From Tenacibaculum sp. 1_MG-2023 (GTDB lineage Bacteria; Bacteroidota; Bacteroidia; Flavobacteriales; Flavobacteriaceae), in NCBI RefSeq assembly GCF_030547425.1, contig NZ_JAUORH010000014.1, positions 1 through 64,000 on the forward strand: a stretch of DNA of 64,000 nucleotides, given 5' to 3'. The notes under the pieces were generated by a model, which saw only the letters and a list, made by a program, of their open reading frames with translations, had not been told where the DNA came from and did not search any database. Both the position numbers and the translations under genes were made by a program. Positions 26,130-35,293 of this stretch are shown in pieces. Each line of letters starts with the position of its first letter. The stretch's first letter is position 1.

Positions 26130-27140
26130 ACGCAAAAAATACTAGTAACAGGTGGTTTAGGGTTTATAGGATCTCATGTAGTAGTGGAGTTACAAAACTC
26201 AGGTTTTGAGGTAGTGATTATCGATGATTTATCAAATTCTAGAATAGAAGTATTAGAGCAAATTACTGAGGTTACTGAAATTAAACCTGAATTCCATCAA
26301 ATTGATCTACGAGATAAAAAAGCAGTGTATAACTTTTTTAATGAGAATAAAATAGAAGGAGTTATACATTTTGCTGCTTTTAAGGCTGTAGGAGAAAGTG
26401 TTCAAAAGCCATTGGATTATTACGAGAATAATATCAATGCTTTAGTTTATCTGTTACAAGAAATGAAAGATCGGAATGTTGATCATTTTATTTTTAGTTC
26501 GTCATGTACAGTATATGGACAAGCAGATAAGTTACCAATTACAGAAAAAGCACCTATTAAACTAGCGAAATCTCCCTATGGTAATACCAAGCAAATAGGA
26601 GAAGAAATAATTAAAGATAGTTGTAAGGCTTATAATATGAATGCCATAGCTTTGCGATATTTTAATCCTATAGGAGCTCATGAGTCTATAAAGATAGGAG
26701 AGTTACCATTAGGTGTTCCACAAAACTTAATTCCATTTATTACACAAACAGCTGCTGGTATTAGAGAAGAACTAGCTGTTTTTGGAGATGATTACCCAAC
26801 ATCAGATGGTACTGCTATTCGTGATTATATTCATGTTGTAGATTTAGCAAAAGCGCATGTAAAAGCATTACAACGTTTGTTGAACAAGCAAAATAAAGAG
26901 AATTTTGAGTTTTTCAATGTGGGAACAGGTAAAGGAAGTTCTGTAATGGAGGTTATAAAAGCTTTTGAAAAGGTGACCCAACAACCGTTAAATTACAGAA
27001 TAGCAGCACGAAGAGAAGGAGATATTACATCTGCCTACGCTGATACAACTAAAGCTAATGAAGTTTTAGAATGGAAGCCTCAAGAAACATTAGAAGAAGC
27101 ATTACTATCCGCTTGGAAATGGCAGCAAAAACAGTCATAA
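26130..27140 (+). CDS. galE: UDP-glucose 4-epimerase with ACG in place of the start codon
   Basis: A 336-aa extended short-chain dehydrogenase, matching GalE, which interconverts UDP-glucose and UDP-galactose (or the HexNAc forms). The NAD motif ILVTGGLGFIGSH, SSSCTVYG and the catalytic YGNTK are all present, as is RYFNPIGAHES. The Rossmann motif is encoded from 26139, but an in-frame TAA lies at 26127-26129 and the only codons between are ACG-CAA-AAA. The codon expected to be ATG is ACG (26130-26132), so the natural product would read (M)QKILVTGG. The first standard start, GTG at 26184, would remove the whole NAD motif. The rest of the frame is intact. Either ACG is used, or this is a recent start-codon mutation or a sequence error. 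It is about 100 bases after the wecA-like gene. Confidence 0.8.
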   Translation, partial: TQKILVTGGLGFIGSHVVVELQNSGFEVVIIDDLSNSRIEVLEQITEVTEIKPEFHQIDLRDKKAVYNFFNENKIEGVIHFAAFKAVGESVQKPLDYYENNINALVYLLQEMKDRNVDHFIFSSSCTVYGQADKLPITEKAPIKLAKSPYGNTKQIGEEIIKDSCKAYNMNAIALRYFNPIGAHESIKIGELPLGVPQNLIPFITQTAAGIREELAVFGDDYPTSDGTAIRDYIHVVDLAKAHVKALQRLLNKQNKENFEFFNVGTGKGSSVMEVIKAFEKVTQQPLNYRIAARREGDITSAYADTTKANEVLEWKPQETLEEALLSAWKWQQKQS

Positions 27141-27462
27141 TTTAAACCGTAGGGTGAAACCTTAAGGTTGTGAGGAGTTATCCTTTTTAATAAGGTTTTC
27201 CACATTTGTTATCACCCAGTTCGAAATGACGTTTTGTTTATCATTTCTGTAAAGAGAAATCTTTTGACTCAACGTAGTTAAACTGAAAGGATGAATAATG
27301 TATAATCAATAATTAAGAACTCCAAATTCCTCACTAAAAACTAAAAATTGAGAACCTCATTCCCTAATAGTTTATTTTTTCTATACATTAGCAGTATCAT
27401 AGATGGGGTAAACAGATTACAAAAATGATAAAATCATAATTCATAAATCAAAATTGTACTAA
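27141..27462. other. 322-base gene-free gap with a short repeat-like segment
   Basis: No coding frame or clear promoter. The stretch around 27223-27255 has an inverted repeat (GAAATGA 27223-27229 / TCATTTC 27241-27247) followed by AGAGAAATCTTTTGA. From memory, this pairing of GTCATTTCGA-like and GAGAAATCTTTTGA-like words resembles a short dispersed intergenic repeat of Flavobacteriaceae. I cannot test that here. Confidence 0.4.
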
Positions 27463-28341
27463 ATGAAGGGCATCATATTAGCAGGAGGTTCAGGAACACG
27501 ATTATATCCAATAACGAAAGGAGTATCAAAGCAGTTACTTCCGGTATATGATAAACCGATGATTTATTACCCGTTATCAGTATTAATGCTGGCTGGCATT
27601 CGAGAGATTTTGATTATTTCTACTCCTGATGATGTACCAAGTTTTCAAAAATTATTAGGTGACGGTAATGATTTAGGAGTACACTTAAGTTATGCAGAAC
27701 AACCTTCACCTGATGGATTAGCACAAGCTTTTATAATAGGAGAAGAATTTATAGCGAATGATGATGTTTGCTTGATTTTAGGAGATAATATTTTTTATGG
27801 TCATGGATTGCCAGAAATGCTTCAAGCTGCCATTCAAAATATAAAAAAAGAGAATAAAGCTACTGTTTTTGGATATAATGTAAAAGATCCTCAACGTTAC
27901 GGAGTAGTAGATTTTGATGAGAGTGGAAATGCAATTTCTATTATTGAAAAACCAGAAAATCCAAAATCAAATTATGCAGTGGTTGGTTTGTATTTTTATC
28001 CGAATGATGTAATTCAAATAGCTAAAAATGTAAAGCCATCACAAAGAGGAGAGTTGGAAATTACTTCTGTAAATCAGCATTATTTAGAATACGAACAGTT
28101 AAAGGTTGAGTTAATGGGGCGTGGTTTTGCTTGGTTAGATACAGGAACACACGATTCTTTATTAGAAGCTAGTCAGTTTATAGAAACGATTGAAAAGCGT
28201 CAAGGTTTAAAAGTAGCCTGTATAGAAGAAATAGCGCTCTATATGGGATATATCAATAAAGAGCAAGTAAAAAAGTTAGCTGAATCTTTGAAAAAAAATA
28301 GCTACGGACAATATCTATTAAACTTAGCAAAAGAAAAATAA
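27463..28341 (+). CDS. rmlA: Glucose-1-phosphate thymidylyltransferase
   Basis: A 292-aa nucleotidyltransferase that makes dTDP-glucose from glucose-1-phosphate and dTTP. The nucleotide-binding signature [13 protein letters not shown] is at the N-terminus, followed by [29 protein letters not shown] near residue 108 and [10 protein letters not shown] near 165 are also diagnostic of RmlA. It shares a single base with rmlC. Length matches the family (about 290 aa). Confidence 0.96.
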   Translation: MKGIILAGGSGTRLYPITKGVSKQLLPVYDKPMIYYPLSVLMLAGIREILIISTPDDVPSFQKLLGDGNDLGVHLSYAEQPSPDGLAQAFIIGEEFIANDDVCLILGDNIFYGHGLPEMLQAAIQNIKKENKATVFGYNVKDPQRYGVVDFDESGNAISIIEKPENPKSNYAVVGLYFYPNDVIQIAKNVKPSQRGELEITSVNQHYLEYEQLKVELMGRGFAWLDTGTHDSLLEASQFIETIEKRQGLKVACIEEIALYMGYINKEQVKKLAESLKKNSYGQYLLNLAKEK

Positions 28342-28895
28342 TGATTTTTACAAAAACGGATATCCTTGAAGTTGTAGTTATAGAGCCTAAAGTTTTTGAA
28401 GATCAAAGAGGATATTTCTTTGAATCTTTCAATCAAAAGGAATTTGAAGAACACATCGGACAAATAAGTTTTGTTCAGGATAACGAATCGAAATCGATCT
28501 ATGGGACTTTACGTGGCTTACACTTTCAAAAGCCACCTTTCGCACAAGCTAAGTTAGTACGTTGTATTCAAGGGAATGTGCTAGATGTTGTGGTTGATGT
28601 TAGAAAGAATTCACCTACTTATGGTAAATATATAGCTGTAGAGCTATCCGAAGAAAATAAAAAACAATTATTCATTCCAAGAGGTTTTGCACATGGATTT
28701 GTAACCTTATCTAAAGAAGCTGTTTTTGCATATAAGGTGGATAACTGGTATGCTCCAGAATATGACTCAGGAATTATATGGAATGATGCTACTTTGAATA
28801 TTGATTGGAAAATTAATTCAGAAGAGGCAATACTTTCTCCAAAAGACCAACAACTTTCAACTCTTAAAGAGCTAGAAACTCCATTTATTTATTAG
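28341..28895 (+). CDS. rmlC: dTDP-4-dehydrorhamnose 3,5-epimerase
   Basis: A 184-aa cupin epimerase that acts at C3 and C5 of dTDP-4-keto-6-deoxyglucose. The catalytic His lies in GTLRGLHFQKPP and a second conserved His in FIPRGFAHGFVTLS; YAPEYDSGIIWND is the usual C-terminal signature. Length is normal. It overlaps rmlA by one base and is followed by rmlB after about 30 bases. Confidence 0.96.
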   Translation: MIFTKTDILEVVVIEPKVFEDQRGYFFESFNQKEFEEHIGQISFVQDNESKSIYGTLRGLHFQKPPFAQAKLVRCIQGNVLDVVVDVRKNSPTYGKYIAVELSEENKKQLFIPRGFAHGFVTLSKEAVFAYKVDNWYAPEYDSGIIWNDATLNIDWKINSEEAILSPKDQQLSTLKELETPFIY

Positions 28896-28926
28896 TAAAT
28901 TTGAAAAGTTTATATAGTAAACTTTT

Positions 28927-29973
28927 ATGAGGAACATATTAATTACTGGAGGAGCGGGGTTTATTGGCTCGCATGTGGTACGTTTGTTTATACACAACTA
29001 TCCTGATTATAATATCATCAATTTAGACCTTCTAACATATGCTGGAAATTTAGAAAATTTAAAAGATATTGAAGGTAAATCTAATTACACCTTTGTAAAG
29101 GCTGATATTTGTGATTATGATGCTGTAGCTGATGTTTTTTCAAAATATAAGATAGATGGAGTAATTCATTTAGCAGCAGAGTCGCATGTCGATCGTTCTA
29201 TAAAAGACCCTTTTTCATTTGCCAAAACGAACGTAATGGGAACCTTAAGCTTATTACAAGCCGCTCAGAACTATTGGGAAGGTGATTTTAACAAGAAGTT
29301 GTTTTATCATATATCTACAGATGAGGTATATGGTTCTTTAAACGAAAAAGGTTTTTTTACAGAAACAACAGCTTATGATCCTCATTCACCGTATTCAGCA
29401 TCTAAAGCATCTTCAGATCATTTTGTAAGAGCATTTCATGATACTTATAACTTACCCGTTGTAATTTCTAACTGTTCAAATAATTATGGATCACATCAGT
29501 TTCCTGAGAAGTTAATTCCGCTTTTTATCAATAATATCAAAAATAATAAGCCTTTACCAATCTATGGAAAAGGAGATAATGTAAGAGATTGGCTGTTTGT
29601 AAATGATCATGCAAAGGCAATCGATGTTATTTTTCATAAAGGAAAATTAGGAGAAACTTATAATATAGGAGGTTTTAATGAATGGAAAAATATCGATTTG
29701 ATAAAAGTTTTGATAAGTACTGTAGATAGGTTGTTAGGAAGAAAAGAAGGAGCATCCGAAAAACTAATTACTTTCATAAAAGATAGGGCAGGTCATGATT
29801 TTCGTTATGCAATAGACGCATCAAAGCTTAAAAATGAGTTAGGGTGGGAACCTTCTTTACAATTTGAAGAAGGAATAAAGAAAACAGTTCAATGGTATTT
29901 AAAAAATGAAGAATGGGTAAAAAATGTAACTAGTGGAGAGTATCAAAAATATTATGATGAAATGTATGAATAA
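28927..29973 (+). CDS. rmlB: dTDP-glucose 4,6-dehydratase
   Basis: A 348-aa extended short-chain dehydrogenase that converts dTDP-glucose to dTDP-4-keto-6-deoxyglucose. The NAD motif ITGGAGFIGSHVV is at the N-terminus. The TDE catalytic triplet is in ISTDEVYGSL and the YxxxK pair in YSASKASSDH, which separate it from GalE. It is the last gene of the polysaccharide locus and is followed directly by a terminator. No rmlD reductase is present in the window. Confidence 0.96.
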   Translation: MRNILITGGAGFIGSHVVRLFIHNYPDYNIINLDLLTYAGNLENLKDIEGKSNYTFVKADICDYDAVADVFSKYKIDGVIHLAAESHVDRSIKDPFSFAKTNVMGTLSLLQAAQNYWEGDFNKKLFYHISTDEVYGSLNEKGFFTETTAYDPHSPYSASKASSDHFVRAFHDTYNLPVVISNCSNNYGSHQFPEKLIPLFINNIKNNKPLPIYGKGDNVRDWLFVNDHAKAIDVIFHKGKLGETYNIGGFNEWKNIDLIKVLISTVDRLLGRKEGASEKLITFIKDRAGHDFRYAIDASKLKNELGWEPSLQFEEGIKKTVQWYLKNEEWVKNVTSGEYQKYYDEMYE

Positions 29974-30006
29974 AAAAAATCCAAAACTTAAGTTTTGGAT
30001 TTTTTA
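29973..30006. terminator. Terminator at the end of the polysaccharide locus
   Basis: A near-perfect palindrome (AAATCCAAAACTT / AAGTTTTGGATTT) with an A-run before and a T-run after it works in both directions. It closes the plus-strand locus and the convergent LysM gene. Confidence 0.8.
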
Positions 30007-30023
30007 TCATATAATTTAAAGAC

Positions 30024-31853
30024 TTATCTCAGTCTACTCAAACTTAAGTCTTCATTGTATTTAACAATAAATAAACCTTGGTTTCCACTACTTCCGAATG
30101 TTTTTTTCTGATAATCAAATTTGTTTTCAATTCGTAAAGACACTCCTTTTTTAAAGGTTTTTGTGAGCTTATTACCAGAAGCTAAACGCATTAAAACATC
30201 ATATGTTACATCAAAACCTTTAACAGCATAGTCTGAAGGAATAGTGTTGTTTTTTTGTAAGTATTTAGTATTAAAAGCTTTAGTTTCTATAGCTTCTTCG
30301 TCTGTGTATGTGTTTGAAACATAAGTGAAGTTAACACTAGCTAGTTTGTTATTATCAATTTTATCATAAGCGTCACCTTTATCTAATGTAAATACTTGGA
30401 CTTTAACTTCATCAGGAATTCCAATCATACTATTAAGAGCATCAGCTACAACAACATTATCATCAGAAGCAATAATAACCCAATTATGTCTTTTTGAAGA
30501 CATTTTACTTGTAAAGCGGGCTCTTTTTATATAACCTTTTTCAGGCTTTAAAACATGTATAGTATTAATACTATCATGTCTCTTTAGCTCAGAAATAATT
30601 TTAGAAACTTTTGTATTTGTGTCTTTTTCATCATCACTAACAATAAAAATCTCTTGATCTTTATAACTATCTTTTAAATAAGAAGCCAAATACTCCGCAT
30701 AATTATCTTTCTCAGGAGAAGCTTTGACTAATTTAGATGAAGTAAATTTACTTTGTTTACTAGAGTAGTGAGGGAAAACAACAGGCGCATTCACATCACG
30801 AGCAACAACTTCTGCTTTGTCAGAGTAAAAAGGTCCGATAACAACATCAGTATTTTCTAGCTTTTTATTTTTTAATAGGGTAGCAATATTTTTGCCTCTA
30901 TTTCCTGTATCAAAAATATTTACATTTACTAGTACTCCTTGTTTTTTAATAGAGTCGATAGCCATTTCAGCTCCCATGTAAAAATCAGTAACCATATTTG
31001 CTAGTTGATTGCCTTCAAAAATATCTTTACTCGATTTAGAGCTATATTCATTTGCTTTAAAAGGAAGTAAAATAGTAAGGTTTATAGAGGTGTTTACTTC
31101 AATAGAATCTTTATAAAAAGTATAATTCTCTTTTTTACTAACCTCCTCTATAGGTTTAATTTTTAATAATTGGCCTATTGATAATTTATTATCAGTTAAT
31201 TCTGGATATTCAGGATTCAATTGTAATAAATCTTCTTTCGTAACATTATAAAAACGAGTTAAACTATACATAGTTTCTTTACTCTTAACAATATGCGTTA
31301 AGAACTTTTCTAAAACTTCATTTTTATTAATAGGAACTGTTTTTTCTATAGCTTTAACCTTTAATACCTGACCAATACTTAAATTATTACTTTGAATATT
31401 GGTGTACTCAGGATTGAATTTAATTAAGTCCTCTTTTGTTATACCGTACTGTTTTGTAATACGATACACAGTTTCTCCTTTTTGGACTTCATGAGTTTCA
31501 TATTCAACAATTGTTTGTTGAAAAACAGTATTATCTTCTTTAGTTTCAGGAGTCGTTTCTTCGTTGTTATTAGTATCGGTAGTATTTACTTCTTCTTCAG
31601 GTGAAGTAGTAGATGAAGAAGTACCTTTTTTAATTTTAGGGTTTGGTATTACAATTACTGTGTTAGCATCTGGACGTCTTCCAACATCAGGATTTAAACG
31701 TAATAAATCTTTCGTTTTCATGTCTAAACGATCTGCAATGTCTCGCATCGTTTCTCCTTCTTGGGTTTTGTAAGATACATAACGTTTTTGCTGACCGCAA
31801 GAAACGGCAAAAGTTAAAATACAAACTAATAGTAAAAACTGTAATTTCTTCAT
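30024..31853 (-). CDS. LysM lipoprotein with periplasmic-binding-like domain
   Basis: A 609-aa lipoprotein. The lipobox ends at Cys19 in LTFAVSCGQ. Three LysM repeats follow (about 27-72, 116-163 and 185-232), each with the pattern EGET...L...NPD/NPEY. LysM domains bind peptidoglycan. A Thr/Asn/Glu-rich linker lies between the first two. From about 255 to the end the protein resembles the type 1 periplasmic ligand-binding fold (GAEMAIDSI, VVIGPFYSDKAEVVARDVNAPVV). The architecture is common in Bacteroidota, but the ligand is unknown. It lies downstream of guaA by 29 bases and may be co-transcribed. Confidence 0.8.
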   Translation of the reverse strand: MKKLQFLLLVCILTFAVSCGQQKRYVSYKTQEGETMRDIADRLDMKTKDLLRLNPDVGRRPDANTVIVIPNPKIKKGTSSSTTSPEEEVNTTDTNNNEETTPETKEDNTVFQQTIVEYETHEVQKGETVYRITKQYGITKEDLIKFNPEYTNIQSNNLSIGQVLKVKAIEKTVPINKNEVLEKFLTHIVKSKETMYSLTRFYNVTKEDLLQLNPEYPELTDNKLSIGQLLKIKPIEEVSKKENYTFYKDSIEVNTSINLTILLPFKANEYSSKSSKDIFEGNQLANMVTDFYMGAEMAIDSIKKQGVLVNVNIFDTGNRGKNIATLLKNKKLENTDVVIGPFYSDKAEVVARDVNAPVVFPHYSSKQSKFTSSKLVKASPEKDNYAEYLASYLKDSYKDQEIFIVSDDEKDTNTKVSKIISELKRHDSINTIHVLKPEKGYIKRARFTSKMSSKRHNWVIIASDDNVVVADALNSMIGIPDEVKVQVFTLDKGDAYDKIDNNKLASVNFTYVSNTYTDEEAIETKAFNTKYLQKNNTIPSDYAVKGFDVTYDVLMRLASGNKLTKTFKKGVSLRIENKFDYQKKTFGSSGNQGLFIVKYNEDLSLSRLR

Positions 31854-31882
31854 CTACTCTTTTTTATATTAATGATGGATTT

Positions 31883-33418
31883 TTATTCCCATTCAATTGT
31901 TGCTGGTGGTTTAGAGCTAATATCATATACAACTCTATTCACACCTTTTACATTATTAATTATTTTATTTGATGTTTTTTGTAAAAACTCATAAGGTAAA
32001 TTAACCCAATCTGCAGTCATACCATCTGTACTTTCTACAGCGCGTAAAGCTACCACTTTTTCGTAGGTCCTTTCATCCCCCATAACTCCAACAGAATTTA
32101 CGGGTAATAAAATAGCACCTGCTTGCCATACTTTATCATACAGTCCACTTTCTTTTAATCCGTTAATGAATACTGCATCTACTTCTTGTAAAATACGAAC
32201 CTTTTCAGCTGTAATATCTCCTAAGATTCTAATAGCCAAACCAGGTCCTGGAAATGGGTGACGACCTAATAATTCTTTATCAATTCCCATAGAAGCACCA
32301 ACTCGACGTACTTCATCTTTAAAAATCATACGTAAAGGCTCAACAACTTTCAATTTCATGAAATCAGGTAAACCACCTACATTGTGATGACTTTTAATAG
32401 TAGCTGAAGGACCTCCGTTAACAGAAACTGATTCTATTACATCTGGATATATTGTTCCTTGTGCTAACCATTTAGCATCTTCTATTTGGTGTGCCTCATC
32501 ATCAAAAACATCAATAAAAACCTTACCAATAGCTTTACGTTTTGCTTCTGGGTCACTTAACCCAGCAAGTTTATCCAAAAAACGTGCCGAAGCATCAACC
32601 CCTTTAACGTTTAATCCCATACCTTCGTATTGCTTTAATACGTCGGTGAACTCATTTTTACGTAACAATCCGTTGTTAACAAAAATACAGTGTAAATTAC
32701 TTCCGATTGCTTTGTGTAATAATACTGCGGCTACGGTAGAATCTACTCCTCCAGATAAACCTAAAACAACTTTATCATTGCCTACTTTTGCTTTTAACTT
32801 AGCTACTGTTTCATCAACGAATGAATCTGGTGTCCATGTTTGAGCTACCCCAGCTATAGTAACTAAAAAGTTTTGTAATAATTGTTTACCATCAGTAGAA
32901 TGATATACTTCTGGGTGAAATTGGATAGCATAGGTAGTTTCTCCATCAATTCTGTATGCTGCATTTTTTACATCATGAGTGCTTGCTAACAATGTTCCGC
33001 CAGCTGGTAATTCTTTAATCGTGTCTGAATGGCTCATCCAAACTTGGCTTCCTTCAGAAATATCTTTAAAGAATTCTTCCCCTTCTTTGATAAAAGATAA
33101 ATTAGCTCTTCCGTATTCTCGAGTGTTAGAAGGCGCTACTAAACCACCAGAAAAATGAGCTAAGTATTGAGCTCCATAACAAACTGCTAATAAAGGTTTT
33201 TTACCTCTAATATCAGATAAATCTAGATGTGGAGCTTCTTCAGAACGAACCGAAGATGGGCTTCCTGAAAGGATTACAGCTTTAAAATCGTTTAAGTTTT
33301 GTGGTATTTTGTTGTAAGGGTGAATTTCACAATAAATGTTTAATTCTCTTACACGGCGCGCAATTAACTGTGTGTATTGCGATCCGAAATCTAATATAAG
33401 TACGTTGTGTTGTTGCAT
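31883..33418 (-). CDS. guaA: GMP synthase (glutamine-hydrolysing)
   Basis: A 511-aa two-domain enzyme that aminates XMP to GMP. The N-terminal glutamine amidotransferase domain has [14 protein letters not shown], the catalytic Cys in [13 protein letters not shown] and the His in [10 protein letters not shown]. The ATP-pyrophosphatase P-loop is [14 protein letters not shown]. The dimerisation domain has [15 protein letters not shown] and ends in PPATIEWE, the canonical GuaA C-terminus. A longer frame begins with TTG two codons upstream; the ATG at 33418 is preferred because it gives [18 protein letters not shown], the standard N-terminus. A promoter-like box is only 3 bases upstream (see findings). 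Confidence 0.96.
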   Translation of the reverse strand: MQQHNVLILDFGSQYTQLIARRVRELNIYCEIHPYNKIPQNLNDFKAVILSGSPSSVRSEEAPHLDLSDIRGKKPLLAVCYGAQYLAHFSGGLVAPSNTREYGRANLSFIKEGEEFFKDISEGSQVWMSHSDTIKELPAGGTLLASTHDVKNAAYRIDGETTYAIQFHPEVYHSTDGKQLLQNFLVTIAGVAQTWTPDSFVDETVAKLKAKVGNDKVVLGLSGGVDSTVAAVLLHKAIGSNLHCIFVNNGLLRKNEFTDVLKQYEGMGLNVKGVDASARFLDKLAGLSDPEAKRKAIGKVFIDVFDDEAHQIEDAKWLAQGTIYPDVIESVSVNGGPSATIKSHHNVGGLPDFMKLKVVEPLRMIFKDEVRRVGASMGIDKELLGRHPFPGPGLAIRILGDITAEKVRILQEVDAVFINGLKESGLYDKVWQAGAILLPVNSVGVMGDERTYEKVVALRAVESTDGMTADWVNLPYEFLQKTSNKIINNVKGVNRVVYDISSKPPATIEWE

Positions 33419-33421
33419 GCG

Positions 33422-33429
33422 CAAAAATA
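33422..33429 (-). promoter_or_regulatory. Possible guaA promoter -7 box
   Basis: TATTTTTG on the minus strand matches TANNTTTG and ends 3 bases before the guaA ATG. No TTG box sits at the usual 18-21 bases. If used, the mRNA would have essentially no leader. Confidence 0.3.
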
Positions 33430-33489
33430 GTACTTACATTTTATATTTGCGAGAATATTTAGTAAGAAATTAATGAGTTTTAAAAACTA

Positions 33490-34554
33490 TTAAAACTTAT
33501 AAACGATAGCGTTAATATTCATACCTGCACCTACAGAAGCTAAAATAATAACATCTCCTTTTTTTACTTCTTGGTTTTCAATATTTCCTTTTAAAACTAA
33601 ATCGAGTAGGGTAGGTACGGTTGCTACTGAACTATTTCCTAATTTATGAATACTCATTGGCATTATGTCTTTAGGAACTGGTTTTTTATACAAGCGATAA
33701 AAACGTTTAATAATGGCTTCATCCATTTTTTCATTGGCTTGATGGATGAATATTTTTTTTACATCATCAATGTCTAGGTCACTTTTATCCAAAGCAGTTT
33801 GCATTGCCTTAGGTACATTATTTAATGCGAACTCATAAATTTTTCGTCCATGCATTTTAATATAACGAATATTGTTGTCTTTGCTTTTGTCATTAGAGTT
33901 TCCGAAGAATAAATAATAAGCTTCTTCTTTAGTAAAAGTTTGTGATGCATGGCTAAGAATACCACTATCACTATTATCCGAAGCTTCAACAATACAAGCA
34001 CCAGCACCATCGCTATAAATCATAGAATCACGATCGTTTATATCTACAACTCTCGATAGCGTTTCGCCTCCAATAACTAAACATTTTTTTGCAATACCTG
34101 CTTTTATAAAAGCCTGTGCTTGAATAACACCTTCAATCCAGCCAGGACAACCAAATAAAATATCGTATGCTACACAATTTGGGTTCTCAATCTGTAATAA
34201 ATGCTTTACACGAGTAGATAAGCTAGGAAGAATATCACTTTGAATAGCGTCTGTTTTAACATCTCCAAAATTATGAGCAAAAATAATATAGTCTAATTCT
34301 TCAGGATTAATATTGGCATCTTCAATCGCTTTTTTTGCTGCAAAAAAGCCAAGGTCTGAAGCTTTATATTCAGGTTTAGCATAACGACGCTCTTCGATAC
34401 CCGTTATCGATTTAAATTTCTCAATAATTACAGAGTTTGAATTATCAAAGGAAGTTCCATCAGCATTCAAAAAGAAGTTATTATTAAACTTACTGTTTTC
34501 TTTTTTGATTGATGGTATAAAGGATCCTGTTCCTGTAATTACTGATAGTTTCAT
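33490..34554 (-). CDS. 3-oxoacyl-ACP synthase III-family protein
   Basis: A 354-aa thiolase-fold condensing enzyme. The KAS III catalytic triad is visible as Cys136 (LFGCPGWIEG), His271 (FIHQANEKMDE) and Asn307 (KLGNSSVATVP). Such enzymes condense an acyl-CoA with malonyl-ACP to start fatty-acid, polyene or other acyl chains. Because it is not next to plsX, acpP or fabF, it may be a second KAS III rather than the main FabH; this is inference. It sits 71 bases upstream of guaA on the same strand. Confidence 0.85.
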   Translation of the reverse strand: MKLSVITGTGSFIPSIKKENSKFNNNFFLNADGTSFDNSNSVIIEKFKSITGIEERRYAKPEYKASDLGFFAAKKAIEDANINPEELDYIIFAHNFGDVKTDAIQSDILPSLSTRVKHLLQIENPNCVAYDILFGCPGWIEGVIQAQAFIKAGIAKKCLVIGGETLSRVVDINDRDSMIYSDGAGACIVEASDNSDSGILSHASQTFTKEEAYYLFFGNSNDKSKDNNIRYIKMHGRKIYEFALNNVPKAMQTALDKSDLDIDDVKKIFIHQANEKMDEAIIKRFYRLYKKPVPKDIMPMSIHKLGNSSVATVPTLLDLVLKGNIENQEVKKGDVIILASVGAGMNINAIVYKF

Positions 34555-34728
34555 TAGGGTTACTGATTTTTAAATGTTGAGTAATTACAAATAAAGCATT
34601 TTTATTGACGATTACCTCTTTATATACAGTCATTTTTTTAGAATTATGATTTTCTTAAAAAAAAGAAGGTTGTATTATTTTTTTATAAAAAACAAAAGTG
34701 TTTTTTTGTGATTTTAATGTTTAATCCG

Positions 34729-35211
34729 TTATAAATAGGAACTATCAAAAGAAAAAGGTAATAGAGAAAGAAGAGATGCTGTTTTTACAATTCTACCAAC
34801 TTCTCCCATAAAAATAATTTCAATAGGTTGCTGTTGATTGATTTCGTATTCTGATAATGTTTGACGACATGCACCACAAGGACCAACAGGTTTGTTAACA
34901 GTTGAATTTTCTGAAGCTGCGGTTATTGCTATTTTTTTTACTTTCATATTAGGGAATTCAGATCCAGCCTTCCAAATAGCAACACGTTCTGCACACATGC
35001 CAGAAGGGTAAGCAGCACTTTCTTGATTATTTCCTAAAATAACTTCCCCGTTATCAAGTAATATAGCTGCTCCTACATTAAACTTGGAATATGGGGCGTA
35101 TGCTTTTTTTCTTGCTTTTACAGCTTCTTGAATTAAAAAAGCATCTTCAGTTGATAATTGTGAAATATCATCAAATAAAGTGGCAGAAGTGGTTATGTCA
35201 ATTTTCTTCAT
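34729..35211 (-). CDS. cdd: Cytidine deaminase
   Basis: A 160-aa zinc-dependent deaminase that converts cytidine and deoxycytidine to the uridine forms (pyrimidine salvage). The zinc and proton-shuttle motif is MCAERVAIWKA (Cys and the catalytic Glu), and the second zinc pair is PCGACRQTLSEY. The N-terminal YAPYSKFNVGAAI is also diagnostic. A longer frame starts at a TTG at 35229; the ATG at 35211 (MKKIDITTSA) is preferred. It follows the porV terminator, an order also known in other flavobacteria. Confidence 0.93.
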   Translation of the reverse strand: MKKIDITTSATLFDDISQLSTEDAFLIQEAVKARKKAYAPYSKFNVGAAILLDNGEVILGNNQESAAYPSGMCAERVAIWKAGSEFPNMKVKKIAITAASENSTVNKPVGPCGACRQTLSEYEINQQQPIEIIFMGEVGRIVKTASLLSLLPFSFDSSYL

Positions 35212-35230
35212 CGTAAATAAATTAGTCAAA

Positions 35231-35255
35231 AAAAGCAGTCGACTCGACTGCTTTT
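35231..35255 (-). terminator. Terminator of porV
   Basis: AGCAGTCG/CGACTGCT forms an 8-bp stem with flanking A/T pairs. On the minus strand it is followed by a run of seven T residues, so it ends the porV message just before the cdd start. Confidence 0.75.
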
Positions 35256-35293
35256 GTATTCTGATACGAATTTATAAAAAAAAATCCTGTTTT

